Shown: piece after piece, positions 44,219 to 53,202 of the stretch
Position numbering within the stretch: the stretch's first letter is position 1
Layout: each line of letters begins with the position of its first letter
Assembly (NCBI RefSeq): GCF_024347635.1
Contig: NZ_AP025510.1
Span: 1,984,001 to 2,048,000, forward strand
Length of the DNA: 64,000 bases
Direction of reading: 5' to 3'
Origin: Vibrio tasmaniensis
GTDB taxonomy: Bacteria > Pseudomonadota > Gammaproteobacteria > Enterobacterales > Vibrionaceae
Made by a program: the position numbers and the translations under genes
The notes under the pieces: generated by a model
The model's database searches: none
What the model saw: the letters and a program-made list of their open reading frames with translations, nothing else
What the model was told of the DNA's origin: nothing

Positions 44219-44251
44219 AAAAAATCCCCATCAACGTTGTTGATGGGGATT
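44219..44251 (-). terminator. Hairpin just upstream of the transposase start
   Basis: AATCCCCATCAAC and GTTGATGGGGATT (44223-44251) form a perfect 13-bp stem with a three-base loop. In the transposase sense the stem is followed by TTTT and then the start codon. It should stop transcripts that enter from outside and hide the ribosome site. Confidence 0.85.
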
Positions 44252-44299
44252 ATCTGCTAACTGCAAGATCGTTCAAGTCTTCTTAAACGATCGGCATTA

Positions 44300-44310
44300 A
44301 CTCATTGAGT
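44300..44310. repeat. Target-site duplication, right copy
   Basis: ACTCATTGAGT, identical to 42865-42875. With the IS removed, AAAAAGCC-ACTCATTGAGT-GGCTTTTTT reads as a bidirectional terminator (stem GCCACTCA / TGAGTGGC). Confidence 0.95.
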
Positions 44311-44351
44311 GGCTTTTTTACTTTCAAACGTTGATATTTTTTTACCTTAAG

Positions 44352-45317
44352 TTAAGCGTCTGCAGAAACGTTAATTTTAAATCTCAGGACTTTCAAACTT
44401 GAATCGAGGTCGACATCGACAAACTCAGGTGGATTGTCTAAACGCTCGATAAACTCAACGCTTGGTGCTTCTTCTGCCATAGTCTCAATCAGGAAGTTTG
44501 GTGACACTGCTGGTGAGTTAACACAAGCAATCACTTCACCGCCTTCAGTTAGAAGCTCAGGCAAACGACGTAAGATCTTTTTATAATCCTTGGTTAGAGC
44601 AAAACTGCCTTTTTGGAACGAAGGCGGGTCGATGATAACGAGCTCGTAAGGGCCACCCTTCTTGATTTTTCCCCACGACTTAAAGATATCATAGCCAAGG
44701 AAGTTCACTGAGCGCATGTCGTGATCATTCAAACGGTGGTTATCACGGCCTTTATTTAGTGAGCCGCGAGACATGTCTACGTTCATGCACTGACGAGCGC
44801 CACCAGCAATAGCTGCTACAGAGAACCCACAAGTGTATGCAAACAGATTAAGAACATTCTTACCTTCGGCATTGTCTTGTACCCACTGACGCCCATTACG
44901 CATATCAAGGAACAGACCAAAGTTCTGATTACGGCCTATATCTAGTTGGTACTTAAGCCCATGTTCAACCACGACTGGTGAGTCGTTTAACTCTCCCCAC
45001 AACACTTCAGAAGGTGCGCCATCAGCATAACGGTGTTGGAGCACAATACTTGTACCCAGCTTTGCCTGCCAGATGTCTTTATTGGTCAAATCAACCAGTC
45101 CTGCTTTAAGAAATGATAAGAACTCGTCATCCACCTCTTTGAATACGTTAACCAATAACTGCCCATCAACCCAATCACATGTCAGTTGATCTAGGCCCGG
45201 CCAGAACTTACCACGCCCGTGAAAAATACGACGCAGTTCGTTCGGCACTTCATTAAGTTGCTGTTCAATATGACTAAAAAACAGAGGTAAAGCTGATGCT
45301 TCCATTATTTCACTCAC
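44352..45317 (-). CDS. Class I SAM-dependent methyltransferase (RlmI/RlmL-like domain)
   Basis: A 321-residue methyltransferase of the Methyltrans_SAM type found in rRNA methylases. SAM motif I is VLNLFAYTCGFSVAAIAGG near 155-173; motif IV is IIDPPSF near 229, the N/D-P-P-F/Y loop of base methyltransferases. The pseudouridine synthase just upstream overlaps it by four bases (GTGA), so the pair is translationally coupled and both likely act on rRNA or tRNA. The start may be GTG 45317 or ATG 45305. Exact target base unknown. Confidence 0.8.
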   Translation of the reverse strand: MSEIMEASALPLFFSHIEQQLNEVPNELRRIFHGRGKFWPGLDQLTCDWVDGQLLVNVFKEVDDEFLSFLKAGLVDLTNKDIWQAKLGTSIVLQHRYADGAPSEVLWGELNDSPVVVEHGLKYQLDIGRNQNFGLFLDMRNGRQWVQDNAEGKNVLNLFAYTCGFSVAAIAGGARQCMNVDMSRGSLNKGRDNHRLNDHDMRSVNFLGYDIFKSWGKIKKGGPYELVIIDPPSFQKGSFALTKDYKKILRRLPELLTEGGEVIACVNSPAVSPNFLIETMAEEAPSVEFIERLDNPPEFVDVDLDSSLKVLRFKINVSADA

Positions 45318-46012
45318 TTAGTGTTTAGCTTTGGCCAAGTTAATGACCAAGGTTCAAGCCAGTTGTCTAAACCATTAGACACGATATCTTGATGCCACTT
45401 CTCACCCAAAGAGTTGAGACTTCTTGGATCACAGACATATTCGTAGGCTTGTGATTGATAGGTAAATCGAATCGCGAAGGCATGCAGATAACCTCTGTCG
45501 GCCTCACTCGATGGATTGTAAATAGGGTCACCAACAATGGCCGAACCGATCGATTTCATCGCGACGCGGATCTGGTGAGTTCGCCCCGTATAGGGTTTAC
45601 ATAAAATTAGACGCTCACCGGGTTCAGCCGTTGCAGATAAAAATTGGGTAATCGCTGGGTTTTCTTTGGTTGTCAGTAGCTTCCAGCTTGAGCGTCGTGA
45701 ACGCTCCATATCTCCTGAAATCAGTCCCTGCTTTTTCTTGGGCTTCTTGGAGCCTATCGCAAGGTAATATTTCTCAACTTCACGCTTTGCAAACAACTGT
45801 GAAAGCTCACTCGCTGCCGGGGCATTTTTTGCCAGCAGTAGAATTCCTGACGTCATTTTATCGAGACGATGGACTAAGTATAGCTTCGGCTCATTGATTG
45901 CCTTAGCAACTTCTTGCAATAACATGGTATCGCCATCGTCTTTATGGACGCTGACGCCTGGATGTTTGTTTATGAGTAAAAAATCAGAGTGATTCAGAAG
46001 AATGTCGAACAT
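45314..46012 (-). CDS. RluA-family pseudouridine synthase
   Basis: A 232-residue enzyme with the RluA catalytic motif HRLDKMTSGILLLAKN (Asp near residue 50) and the GRTHQIRVAMKSIGSAIVGD signature near 144-163. It has no S4 domain. It begins with ATG 46012. The neighbouring methyltransferase gene overlaps its end, suggesting a small RNA-modification operon. Which RNA site it modifies cannot be told. Confidence 0.85.
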   Translation of the reverse strand: MFDILLNHSDFLLINKHPGVSVHKDDGDTMLLQEVAKAINEPKLYLVHRLDKMTSGILLLAKNAPAASELSQLFAKREVEKYYLAIGSKKPKKKQGLISGDMERSRRSSWKLLTTKENPAITQFLSATAEPGERLILCKPYTGRTHQIRVAMKSIGSAIVGDPIYNPSSEADRGYLHAFAIRFTYQSQAYEYVCDPRSLNSLGEKWHQDIVSNGLDNWLEPWSLTWPKLNTK

Positions 46013-46074
46013 GTAAAGGCTAGCTCCATTGTAGAACGTGGAGTATACCGTGTCTGAACCCAGATTCCAGCTAC

Positions 46075-46118
46075 GAAAAAGCCCAAGGATTCAATAAACA
46101 TTGATTCCTTGGGCTTAT
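46075..46118 (-). terminator. Terminator after the chemoreceptor gene
   Basis: GCCCAAGGATTCAAT pairs with ATTGATTCCTTGGGC (one mismatch) with an A-run on the left, which is the T-run of a leftward transcript. Confidence 0.85.
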
Positions 46119-46193
46119 GTTTTAATAGCCAGCTTTCACTGGTAAATCTTTAATCGATTAGCTCTAAGCTTATGTTCTAGACTTATGATCCGC

Positions 46194-46221
46194 TCTAAGC
46201 TCTAAGCTCTAAGCTCTAAGC
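46194..46221. repeat. Tandem array of a 7-bp unit (TCTAAGC), four copies
   Basis: Four exact head-to-tail copies of TCTAAGC; a further copy stands at 46162. The array spans the stop codon of the leftward chemoreceptor gene (46216-46218). Confidence 0.95.
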
Positions 46222-47832
46222 AAGTTTGAACTTACCTACTAAGCCTTCTAGCTCAGCAACTTTAGCATTCAAACCTGATGTGTTCTCAGAGCTGCGAGTC
46301 GCTAACTGTAATGACTGTTCAGAGATATCACTGATTGCCGTAATATCCGCTGCGATTTCTCTTGTCACCGCTGTCTGCTCTTCTGCTGCTGTCGCGATAG
46401 AGTTAACCATGCTTTGTACATTGCCAGCACCACTAACAATCGCTTCTAGTGCCGTCACGGCACCCGAGCTCTGCTCAACACCAATTTCCACCAGGCGGCA
46501 GTTATCTTGCGTGTAAGTCACCGCTTCTTGAGTACCTGATTGAATAGATTGGATGATACCGGACACTTCTTGTGTTGCTTTAGTCGTTCTCTCAGCTAAC
46601 GCTCGAACTTCATCAGCAACCACCGCAAAACCACGACCGAACTCACCAGCACGTGCCGCTTCAATAGCCGCATTCAGAGCCAAGAGGTTGGTTTGTTCAG
46701 CGATATCTTCGATTACCTTAATAACACTACCAATCTGCTCGCCATGTGAACCCAATGTGTTCATTTGTAACGACATGTCGCTCATTTGAGTAGACACTTG
46801 TTGGATGCTCGCAACCATCTCCACAATCACTTTACGACCGTCTTCTGCTGACGTTTCTGAGCGGCGCGCTTCTTCATAAGTAGAAGTGCCTTGTTGCGCT
46901 ACTTCCGAAATGGTCAAGCTTAACTCTTCTGCCGCAGTCGCTATCAAGGTCGCTTTATCTGCTTGAGCAGAGGCGCCAGATACGATGTCGTGACTGATTG
47001 ATGATAGCTCACCAGTAACGGATTGAACTTGGGTAGTCACTGATGAGATAGAACCGAGGAGATCGACCAATGACTTTTGCATCTGGTTGATCGATTGAGC
47101 AAGATCAGCCAACTCATCACCAGAATCATCAACAATATCTCCAGCCGTCAGATCACCATTTGCTACGCGTCGTGCAACTTGCTCTACACGAGTTAAGCGA
47201 TTAGTAATAGAGCTAGACAATACAAACGCAATTACGCAACCAAACACAATCGCAACCGCAGTCAACACCATAATCGTGCGTTCGATTGTAATAAACGAAT
47301 CCGTTAGTCTTAGCAGAGCTCGCTCCGTATCAGCAATCTCACTTTCAGATGCTTGATCAAGCAAATTCTCAATCGGGATAAGATTACTCTCATACAAAGA
47401 GCGAAGCTGTTGGATATTTGATAACAATGCAGTTTCGTCATTAAGCATAGGTACGAGCTTCGATTCAAACTCTTGAGTAAAGCGCCCCATTAGCTCTTCA
47501 ATTCGCTGAACACGACGATGGTCCTCTGAGCCTTTACTCTCTAAACGCTTTGCTTCTTCAATTGCTTGAGAAAATTGAGTCTTATTAGCTCGATAATCAT
47601 TGAGCGCATTACCGCCCTGAACAACCGCACCCAAAGCATCACGGTAAACATCACCAGCTTCATCGATCAATATAAGGTAGGTAACCGTTCCTGGGACATC
47701 ATCCATTCTAATCTCATCAGAGCTATTGTGAGCCCCAATAACTTCTACCGATACAATCCCTACTAACGTGACAAGCACCGCCAATATAGATCCAAAACCC
47801 AAGTATAGTTTTTTTCTCACTGACAATTTCAC
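46216..47832 (-). CDS. Methyl-accepting chemotaxis protein
   Basis: A 538-residue transmembrane chemoreceptor. TM1 (about 12-34) and TM2 (about 190-212) flank a helical periplasmic domain of some 150 residues of the four-helix-bundle type; then HAMP, then a cytoplasmic coiled-coil with the hairpin tip ([19 protein letters not shown] to [12 protein letters not shown]). No C-terminal CheR pentapeptide is present (it ends VGKFKLA). Start at GTG 47832, with GGTAGG upstream; ORF starts to 47877 would displace TM1. Ligand unknown. Confidence 0.93.
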   Translation of the reverse strand: MKLSVRKKLYLGFGSILAVLVTLVGIVSVEVIGAHNSSDEIRMDDVPGTVTYLILIDEAGDVYRDALGAVVQGGNALNDYRANKTQFSQAIEEAKRLESKGSEDHRRVQRIEELMGRFTQEFESKLVPMLNDETALLSNIQQLRSLYESNLIPIENLLDQASESEIADTERALLRLTDSFITIERTIMVLTAVAIVFGCVIAFVLSSSITNRLTRVEQVARRVANGDLTAGDIVDDSGDELADLAQSINQMQKSLVDLLGSISSVTTQVQSVTGELSSISHDIVSGASAQADKATLIATAAEELSLTISEVAQQGTSTYEEARRSETSAEDGRKVIVEMVASIQQVSTQMSDMSLQMNTLGSHGEQIGSVIKVIEDIAEQTNLLALNAAIEAARAGEFGRGFAVVADEVRALAERTTKATQEVSGIIQSIQSGTQEAVTYTQDNCRLVEIGVEQSSGAVTALEAIVSGAGNVQSMVNSIATAAEEQTAVTREIAADITAISDISEQSLQLATRSSENTSGLNAKVAELEGLVGKFKLA

Positions 47833-47954
47833 AGAACACCTACCTAAAAAAAATACAGGCCGATATAGCCTTACCAAAAACTATATCGGCTACCACATTG
47901 ATAACTTTAGGGAATGGTGTGTTTATTTTTCGAAAATAAATAAGTCAATCACAT

Positions 47955-47984
47955 AAAAAACGGGAGCCAATGGCTCCCGTTTAT
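47955..47984 (-). terminator. Terminator of the NSS transporter gene
   Basis: ACGGGAGCCA / TGGCTCCCGT stem with an A-run on the left, followed by T residues in the leftward transcript. Confidence 0.9.
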
Positions 47985-48020
47985 CAATTAACTTTAGTTT
48001 GCGATTAGAATTTCTAAGAA

Positions 48021-49454
48021 TTATAGCTTCTTAGAGATAAGCGCAGAGCCGGCAATAATACCAATACCTAATAGCATTATTGCACCTTTACCGCTGTCGA
48101 AGCCAGAAGAGATGCCCATGAACGCTACGATAGCGATAGCGACTGGGATGATGTACTTAACGAGTGTGTACCATAGACCGAATAGAGGGAAAGATACTTC
48201 ACCGTCGTTAGTGATTTCTTTCTCTAGGTCAGCACGGTTTAGTCTCCAACCAGCGAAGATACATACCAACATACCGCCAACAGCTAGGAAGATCTTATCC
48301 GTTAGTAGGTCGAAGATATCGAATGCGCCAGTACCAAACAGCGTTGGACCGAAGCCACCAAGTGATAGAGAAGCGAAGATACATAGAATCGCCATTACTA
48401 CACTTGCAGACAGTACAGCTGTTACACGCTTCATGCCTTTCTCATCGATAAGGTAAGACACCACAACTTCAAGTAGAGATACTGAAGAAGTCAGTGCCGC
48501 AACACTCAGACCAACGAAGAACATAAGAGCAAAGAGAAGACCAACTACGCCGCCCATTTCAGCAAACAGCTGAGGAACAACAACGAAGACTAGACCAGGA
48601 CCAGCAGCAGGTTCCATACCGAATGCGAACATTGCAGGGAACATTGCAACACCAGCTAGGATGGCAACGCCTGTATCCATTGCCGTAACCATTGCTGTTG
48701 TCTGAACTAGGTTCTCTTTCTTCTTAAGGTAAGAACCGTATGTCAACATACAACCCATACCAAGACTTAGTGAGAAGAATGCTTGACCTAGTGCAGCTAG
48801 AATTACACCGCTGTCTACTTTAGAGAAGTCAGGGCTGAATAGGAATTCAAGACCAGCCATCGCGCCCGGAAGCATTAGGCCTTTAATTGATACCACGATA
48901 AGGATGATGAACAGAAGTGGCATTAGGATCTTGCCCGCTTTCTCGATACCACCAGAGATACCCTTCATAACGATGACAACGTTAAGTAGTAGGTACAAGC
49001 CCATCCACATAAGTGGTTGAACTGGGTTTGAGATAAAGCCACCGAAGCTGTCACCGATTGCTTCAGGTGCATCTAGTAAACCACCAGCAATTTTACCGAT
49101 GTATGCGATAGACCAGCCGCCTACTACAGGGTAGAAACCCATGATAAGTAGACCACTGACTACACCGATAACACCAGCGAACGTCCAGCGACGGTCAGTT
49201 GATTTAAATGCACCTACTGCTGATTTTTGCGTATGACGGCCAATCGCAAATTCAGTCAGCATCACACTGAAACCGATGAAGATTACAAAAAACAGATAAA
49301 TTGCAACGAATGCACCGCCGCCACTTTCACCTGCTGTGTATGGGAATTTCCAGATGTTACCTAAGCCAACAGCAGAACCTGCTGCAGCCATTACGAATCC
49401 TAATTTCGAACCCCAGGTATCGCGGGGTGTAGTGGTTGTATTACTAGTAGCCAC
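48021..49454 (-). CDS. Sodium-dependent amino-acid transporter (NSS family)
   Basis: A 477-residue LeuT-fold symporter with about eleven to twelve membrane segments. The first helix carries the family hallmark AVGLGNIWKFPY near residues 24-35; the sodium and substrate region continues in helix 6 and 8. Bacterial members carry Trp, Tyr, Leu or Ala. A TyrR-like box upstream makes aromatic or related amino acids the leading guess. Start is GTG 49454 with TGGAG upstream. Monocistronic. Confidence 0.92.
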   Translation of the reverse strand: MATSNTTTTPRDTWGSKLGFVMAAAGSAVGLGNIWKFPYTAGESGGGAFVAIYLFFVIFIGFSVMLTEFAIGRHTQKSAVGAFKSTDRRWTFAGVIGVVSGLLIMGFYPVVGGWSIAYIGKIAGGLLDAPEAIGDSFGGFISNPVQPLMWMGLYLLLNVVIVMKGISGGIEKAGKILMPLLFIILIVVSIKGLMLPGAMAGLEFLFSPDFSKVDSGVILAALGQAFFSLSLGMGCMLTYGSYLKKKENLVQTTAMVTAMDTGVAILAGVAMFPAMFAFGMEPAAGPGLVFVVVPQLFAEMGGVVGLLFALMFFVGLSVAALTSSVSLLEVVVSYLIDEKGMKRVTAVLSASVVMAILCIFASLSLGGFGPTLFGTGAFDIFDLLTDKIFLAVGGMLVCIFAGWRLNRADLEKEITNDGEVSFPLFGLWYTLVKYIIPVAIAIVAFMGISSGFDSGKGAIMLLGIGIIAGSALISKKL

Positions 49455-49821
49455 GTTTACTCCAAACTTTTGTGTTATGTGATGTTGTATTTTGCTTTGT
49501 GTGGCGTCATTAAAAGATAAGGTGTATATAATAATTTACACCATTAAAAGATTTGATTGACGCTCGTTGTCTAGCAAGTAAACCAGTTTAAGAATACAAT
49601 TGGAAGCCCGAACCGTATATATTTCGTTATCAACGTAAATCTTTATGGTTAAATGCCGATTTTTCATACAAAACAATTGCATTCGTCTTAAGTTAACTAA
49701 AACTTAACAACTTTAACCTGTTTACAGCTTTTGCTCTATTTTGTAAATAGTTGATTCCTTAAATTCCCATATCCGTAAAATAGCATTACTATCTAAGTGT
49801 CTCTTTTTTCGAGTATTCAAT
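49455..49821. other. Divergent region between the NSS transporter and cardiolipin synthase
   Basis: 367 AT-rich bases with a TyrR-like box at 49523-49540 on the transporter side. The remaining part near cls holds its promoter; I see no further gene or element. Confidence 0.55.
49523..49540. promoter_or_regulatory. TyrR-like box
   Basis: TGTATATAATAATTTACA fits the TyrR consensus TGTAAA-N6-TTTACA at 11 of 12 defined positions, with GG and CC extending the symmetry. It lies about 70 bases upstream of the leftward transporter start, overlapping a TATTAT -10-like sequence. Confidence 0.6.
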
Positions 49822-51276
49822 GTGGAAAAGCTCTACCATTTTTTAACTTTAGCTTCTGTCGCTTTATACTGGGTCCTTGTCGCCGGTGTGACTTTTCGTG
49901 TCGTACTAAAACGACGCTCTGTCAGCGTTTCTCTCGCATGGTTGATGGTTATCTACATTATCCCTATTGTTGGCGTCGCTTGTTACTTCCTTTTCGGCGA
50001 GCTAAACCTAGGTAGAAAGCGGGCTGAAAGAGCACATCGCATGTTTACGCCTTTTGGTGATTGGTTCCGCCAATTAAATGATTGCCAAGTCCACCTTCCA
50101 GGTAAGGTCGGCTCTCCTATCCACAAAATTGATGAGCTTTGTAACAATCGGATGGGTATTCCAGCTCTCAGCGGAAACACACTTTCACTGCAAGCTTCTC
50201 CTAATGAGATCCTACACGCCATTATCGAAGATATAGAAAACGCCCAGACCAGTATCAAAATGGTTTTCTATATTTGGCACCCCGGTGGATTAACAGATTC
50301 CGTAGCTTCCGCACTTATTCGAGCAGCGAAGCGTGGCGTTGATGTTAAAGTCTTGCTTGATTCTGCAGGTAGCCCGCGCTTTTTCAAAAGCCACTGGCGC
50401 TCAATGATGAAAGACGCTGGTGTTCACGTAGTCCAAGCATTGGAAGTAAGCCCTTGGCGTATTTTCTTACGCCGTCTCGATCTAAGGCAGCACCGTAAAA
50501 TCATCGTGATTGATGAGTCCATCGCCTATACCGGATCAATGAACATGGTTGATCCAGCCCATTTCAAACAGAGTTCGGGGGTCGGCCAATGGATTGATGT
50601 CATGGTTCGCGTCACGGGACCAACCGTTAATGTGCTGTCAGCAATTCATGGTTGGGATTGGGAAGTGGAAACAGGTGAACGCATTCTTCCTGATTTACCT
50701 GAGTGTCCGGTTGAAGAAATAATGACGCATCATCCAGTACAAGTCGTGCCATCTGGACCGGGTATGCCTGAATATTTGATTCTGCAAGTCCTAACTATTG
50801 CGATTAATCAGGCGAATCGTTCTGTACGTATCACTACCCCTTATTTTGTCCCAAGTGCCGACTTATTAGAAACACTGAAAATGACAGCACAACGCGGTGT
50901 CAGCGTAGAGTTGATCATTCCACATAACAACGATTCATTAATGGTTAAATGGGCTTCTCGCGCCTTTTATACAGAACTACTTGAAGCCGGTGTGAAAATA
51001 TATGAGTTTTACGGCGGGCTTCTTCACACCAAATCGGTAGTGATTGATGAAGAGTTTTGCTTGATCGGAACGGTCAATATCGACATGCGTAGTTTGTGGC
51101 TCAACTTTGAAGTGACCCTTGCCGTTGACGACGTACACTTCACCAAGCAACTGTTTGATTTACAGCAATCCTATATTGAATCATCTCATCCAGTGGAATT
51201 GGAGCATTGGGAACAGAGGAATCTACGTAACCGCTTCTTCGAGAGGCTGTTCTACTTGTTCAACCCGCTACTGTAA
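49822..51276 (+). CDS. cls: Cardiolipin synthase
   Basis: A 484-residue phospholipase-D-superfamily membrane enzyme that joins two phosphatidylglycerols. Two N-terminal membrane segments (about 4-27 and 36-58), then two HKD motifs: HRKIIVIDESIAYTGSMN near 220 and HTKSVVIDEEFCLIGTVN near 400. Length matches ClsA of E. coli (486). Start is GTG 49822; the nearby ATG is out of frame. Together with pgsA it gives the window two phosphatidylglycerol/cardiolipin steps. Confidence 0.95.
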   Translation: MEKLYHFLTLASVALYWVLVAGVTFRVVLKRRSVSVSLAWLMVIYIIPIVGVACYFLFGELNLGRKRAERAHRMFTPFGDWFRQLNDCQVHLPGKVGSPIHKIDELCNNRMGIPALSGNTLSLQASPNEILHAIIEDIENAQTSIKMVFYIWHPGGLTDSVASALIRAAKRGVDVKVLLDSAGSPRFFKSHWRSMMKDAGVHVVQALEVSPWRIFLRRLDLRQHRKIIVIDESIAYTGSMNMVDPAHFKQSSGVGQWIDVMVRVTGPTVNVLSAIHGWDWEVETGERILPDLPECPVEEIMTHHPVQVVPSGPGMPEYLILQVLTIAINQANRSVRITTPYFVPSADLLETLKMTAQRGVSVELIIPHNNDSLMVKWASRAFYTELLEAGVKIYEFYGGLLHTKSVVIDEEFCLIGTVNIDMRSLWLNFEVTLAVDDVHFTKQLFDLQQSYIESSHPVELEHWEQRNLRNRFFERLFYLFNPLL

Positions 51277-51458
51277 TCCAGTCAATTGGCCCACGGTGAC
51301 TCATCACTCGTAACCTGTCTGATCTGAACCTTTCACTCTAAACGACGTGGAAGGTTAAAAAGCGAAAGAAAAGCGCAAAAACTCCCGCTCTCCTCTTGCT
51401 TTAAAGGCGCTTGGCATGTTTTAAATAGGACATAACCGATTGATAAGGAATTCACAGC

Positions 51459-52643
51459 ATGTCCGAGAACAAAACCACTAAACTGATCACTGCAGGTCGT
51501 GATAAGAAGTGGACTAATGGTGTCGTTAACCCACCAGTACAACGCGCTTCAACTGTCGTGTTCAACACAGTAGAAGAGAAACGCAAAGCGACAATTAATC
51601 GCGCTAACAAGACACTTTTCTACGGACGCCGTGGCACCACCACTCATTTCGCATTTCAAGATGCTATGGTTGAAGTTGAAGGTGGCGCAGGCTGCGCACT
51701 CTACCCTTGTGGTACGGCAGCCATTTCGAATGCCATTCTCTCTTTTGTTGAAACAGGTGACCATATTCTGATGGTCGATACCTGTTACGAACCCACTCGT
51801 GATTTCTGTGACACTATCATGAAAAAGATGGGTGTAGAGACGACTTACTACGAACCAACGATTGGCGAAGGCATTAAAGACCTTATAAAGCCAAACACCA
51901 AAGTGCTGTTTACCGAATCTCCGGGTTCAGTCACCATGGAAGTGCAAGATATTCCAACGCTCGCGCGGATTGCTCATGAACATGACATCATCGTTATGCT
52001 AGATAACACTTGGGCAGCCGGTGTGAACTTCTCACCGTTCGATTTTGGCGTTGATATCTCTATTCAAGCAGCAACCAAGTACATAGTGGGTCACTCTGAT
52101 GTGATGTTAGGGACTGCGGTCGCCAACGAGAAATGTTGGGATCAACTAAGAGAACAGAGTTACTTGATGGGGCAATGTGTCTCGCCAGATGACGCTTACT
52201 TAGGGCTTCGCGGCATCCGCACTCTTGATGTTCGTCTACGCCAACACGCGGAGAGCAGTTTAAAAGTAGCGAAGTGGCTAGAAACCCGTCCTGAGGTTGA
52301 CCACGTTCGTCACCCTGCGCTTGAATCTTGCCCAGGCCATGAATTCTTCAAACGAGACTTCACTGGCGGTAATGGTTTGTTCTCTTTCGTACTGAAGAAC
52401 TCAAACACAAAAGCAACAACAGCTCTGCTTGATGGTATGACGCACTTTAGTATGGGTTACTCGTGGGGTGGATTTGAAAGCTTGATTCTAGCGAACGAAC
52501 CGAGCAGCTTTAACAGCCTAAGAACGGTATCAAATCCAAACTTCGAAGGTACTTTGATTCGTGTTCATATCGGCTTAGAAGATGTCGATGATTTGATTGC
52601 GGATCTAGAAGCTGGACTAGAGCGTTACAACGCCTTGGTTTAG
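51459..52643 (+). CDS. metC: Cystathionine beta-lyase
   Basis: A 394-residue PLP enzyme of the Cys/Met metabolism family that cleaves cystathionine to homocysteine. The PLP lysine is in SIQAATKYIVGHSDVMLG near residue 210; substrate Tyr is in the run FYGRRGTTTHFAFQ near 55. It follows E. coli MetC rather than MetB. ATG 51459, AAGG upstream. I looked for MetJ boxes (AGACGTCT repeats) before it and saw no convincing set. Confidence 0.93.
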   Translation: MSENKTTKLITAGRDKKWTNGVVNPPVQRASTVVFNTVEEKRKATINRANKTLFYGRRGTTTHFAFQDAMVEVEGGAGCALYPCGTAAISNAILSFVETGDHILMVDTCYEPTRDFCDTIMKKMGVETTYYEPTIGEGIKDLIKPNTKVLFTESPGSVTMEVQDIPTLARIAHEHDIIVMLDNTWAAGVNFSPFDFGVDISIQAATKYIVGHSDVMLGTAVANEKCWDQLREQSYLMGQCVSPDDAYLGLRGIRTLDVRLRQHAESSLKVAKWLETRPEVDHVRHPALESCPGHEFFKRDFTGGNGLFSFVLKNSNTKATTALLDGMTHFSMGYSWGGFESLILANEPSSFNSLRTVSNPNFEGTLIRVHIGLEDVDDLIADLEAGLERYNALV

Positions 52644-52665
52644 GTAAAGCAACCAATAAGTCCCC

Positions 52666-52691
52666 CAAAAAGGCAGGGTAAACCTGCCTAT
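52666..52691. terminator. Weak bidirectional terminator between metC and the membrane-pair operon
   Basis: AGGCAGG / CCTGCCT with a five-base loop, an A-run on the left and a few T on the right. Confidence 0.6.
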
Positions 52692-52728
52692 TTAGCTAAG
52701 TCAATTCATATATATAGACGTTATTTAG

Positions 52729-53202
52729 CTACTTCTGAACCTTAAAACATACCCAATTAAAGATTTCGAAACGATTTTTATTAAACAAATAGAGTGAGTC
52801 ATCGGTGACAACAACTGAGTAATCAATATTCAGCCCCTCATACGAACTATACTCTCGATTAATAACAGGATCATCAGTTTCAGTTGTCGGCGAATAATCA
52901 ATGATAGAGATAGACAACTCACCATCTTCTAACGAATAACGACCTGAGGAATGGTGCTCCAATTTACTCACCTGACCATCCTTCTCTTCAATCGTCACCG
53001 CCTCTGCAATCATAAACGTATTATCAGATTGAAAGGTAAAAGTCATACGTTCATACAAGGATTGATAAGGTTGAAATGCCTGCGTCATAAAACCCGTTTT
53101 GATCGTTTTACAGTGCCAACGAGTGCCCGCCAATACGTTCCTATCAATCATGAAACTTGCAGCGGTGAGTGCTAATACCAATAACAAACCAATTATTCGC
53201 AA
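52729..53202 (-). CDS. Small periplasmic partner protein, lipocalin-like by pattern (VtrC/ToxS analogue?)
   Basis: A 157-residue protein with one N-terminal hydrophobic segment (1-19) that would anchor or export it, then a beta-rich domain: AGTRWHCKTIK, MTFTFQSDNTFMIAEA, HSSGRYSLEDGELSISI and DSLYLFNKNRFEIFNW. The strand pattern and the W-C near the start resemble calycin/lipocalin-like folds. Cys31 and Cys152 bracket the domain and could form a disulfide. It starts with TTG at 53202, with AAGGAG upstream inside the regulator gene, and overlaps that gene by 10 bases. I do not recognise the family by sequence. Function inferred only from architecture: periplasmic partner of the upstream membrane regulator. 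Confidence 0.65.
   Translation of the reverse strand: MRIIGLLLVLALTAASFMIDRNVLAGTRWHCKTIKTGFMTQAFQPYQSLYERMTFTFQSDNTFMIAEAVTIEEKDGQVSKLEHHSSGRYSLEDGELSISIIDYSPTTETDDPVINREYSSYEGLNIDYSVVVTDDSLYLFNKNRFEIFNWVCFKVQK

Larger units (their letters stand above)
42876..44299 (-). mobile_element. Complete IS4-family insertion sequence, 1424 bp
   Basis: Ends are imperfect inverted repeats: TAATGCCGTTCGGATAAG on the left and, read inward, TAATGCCGATCGTTTAAG on the right. An 11-bp direct repeat flanks it. One transposase gene fills it. Size, repeat length and transposase class all match IS4 itself (1426 bp, 11-13-bp duplications). The element lies inside the hairpin of the terminator between the symporter and the methyltransferase genes. 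Both ends and the ORF are intact, so it appears recent and possibly active. Confidence 0.97.

Noticed and set aside
42876..44299. Composite transposon or genomic island boundary
   Set aside because: Only one IS copy is present with its own target duplication; the flanking genes are core and contiguous once it is removed.
51277..51458. MetJ operator before metC
   Set aside because: Only isolated GACGT-like fragments; no tandem AGACGTCT repeats.
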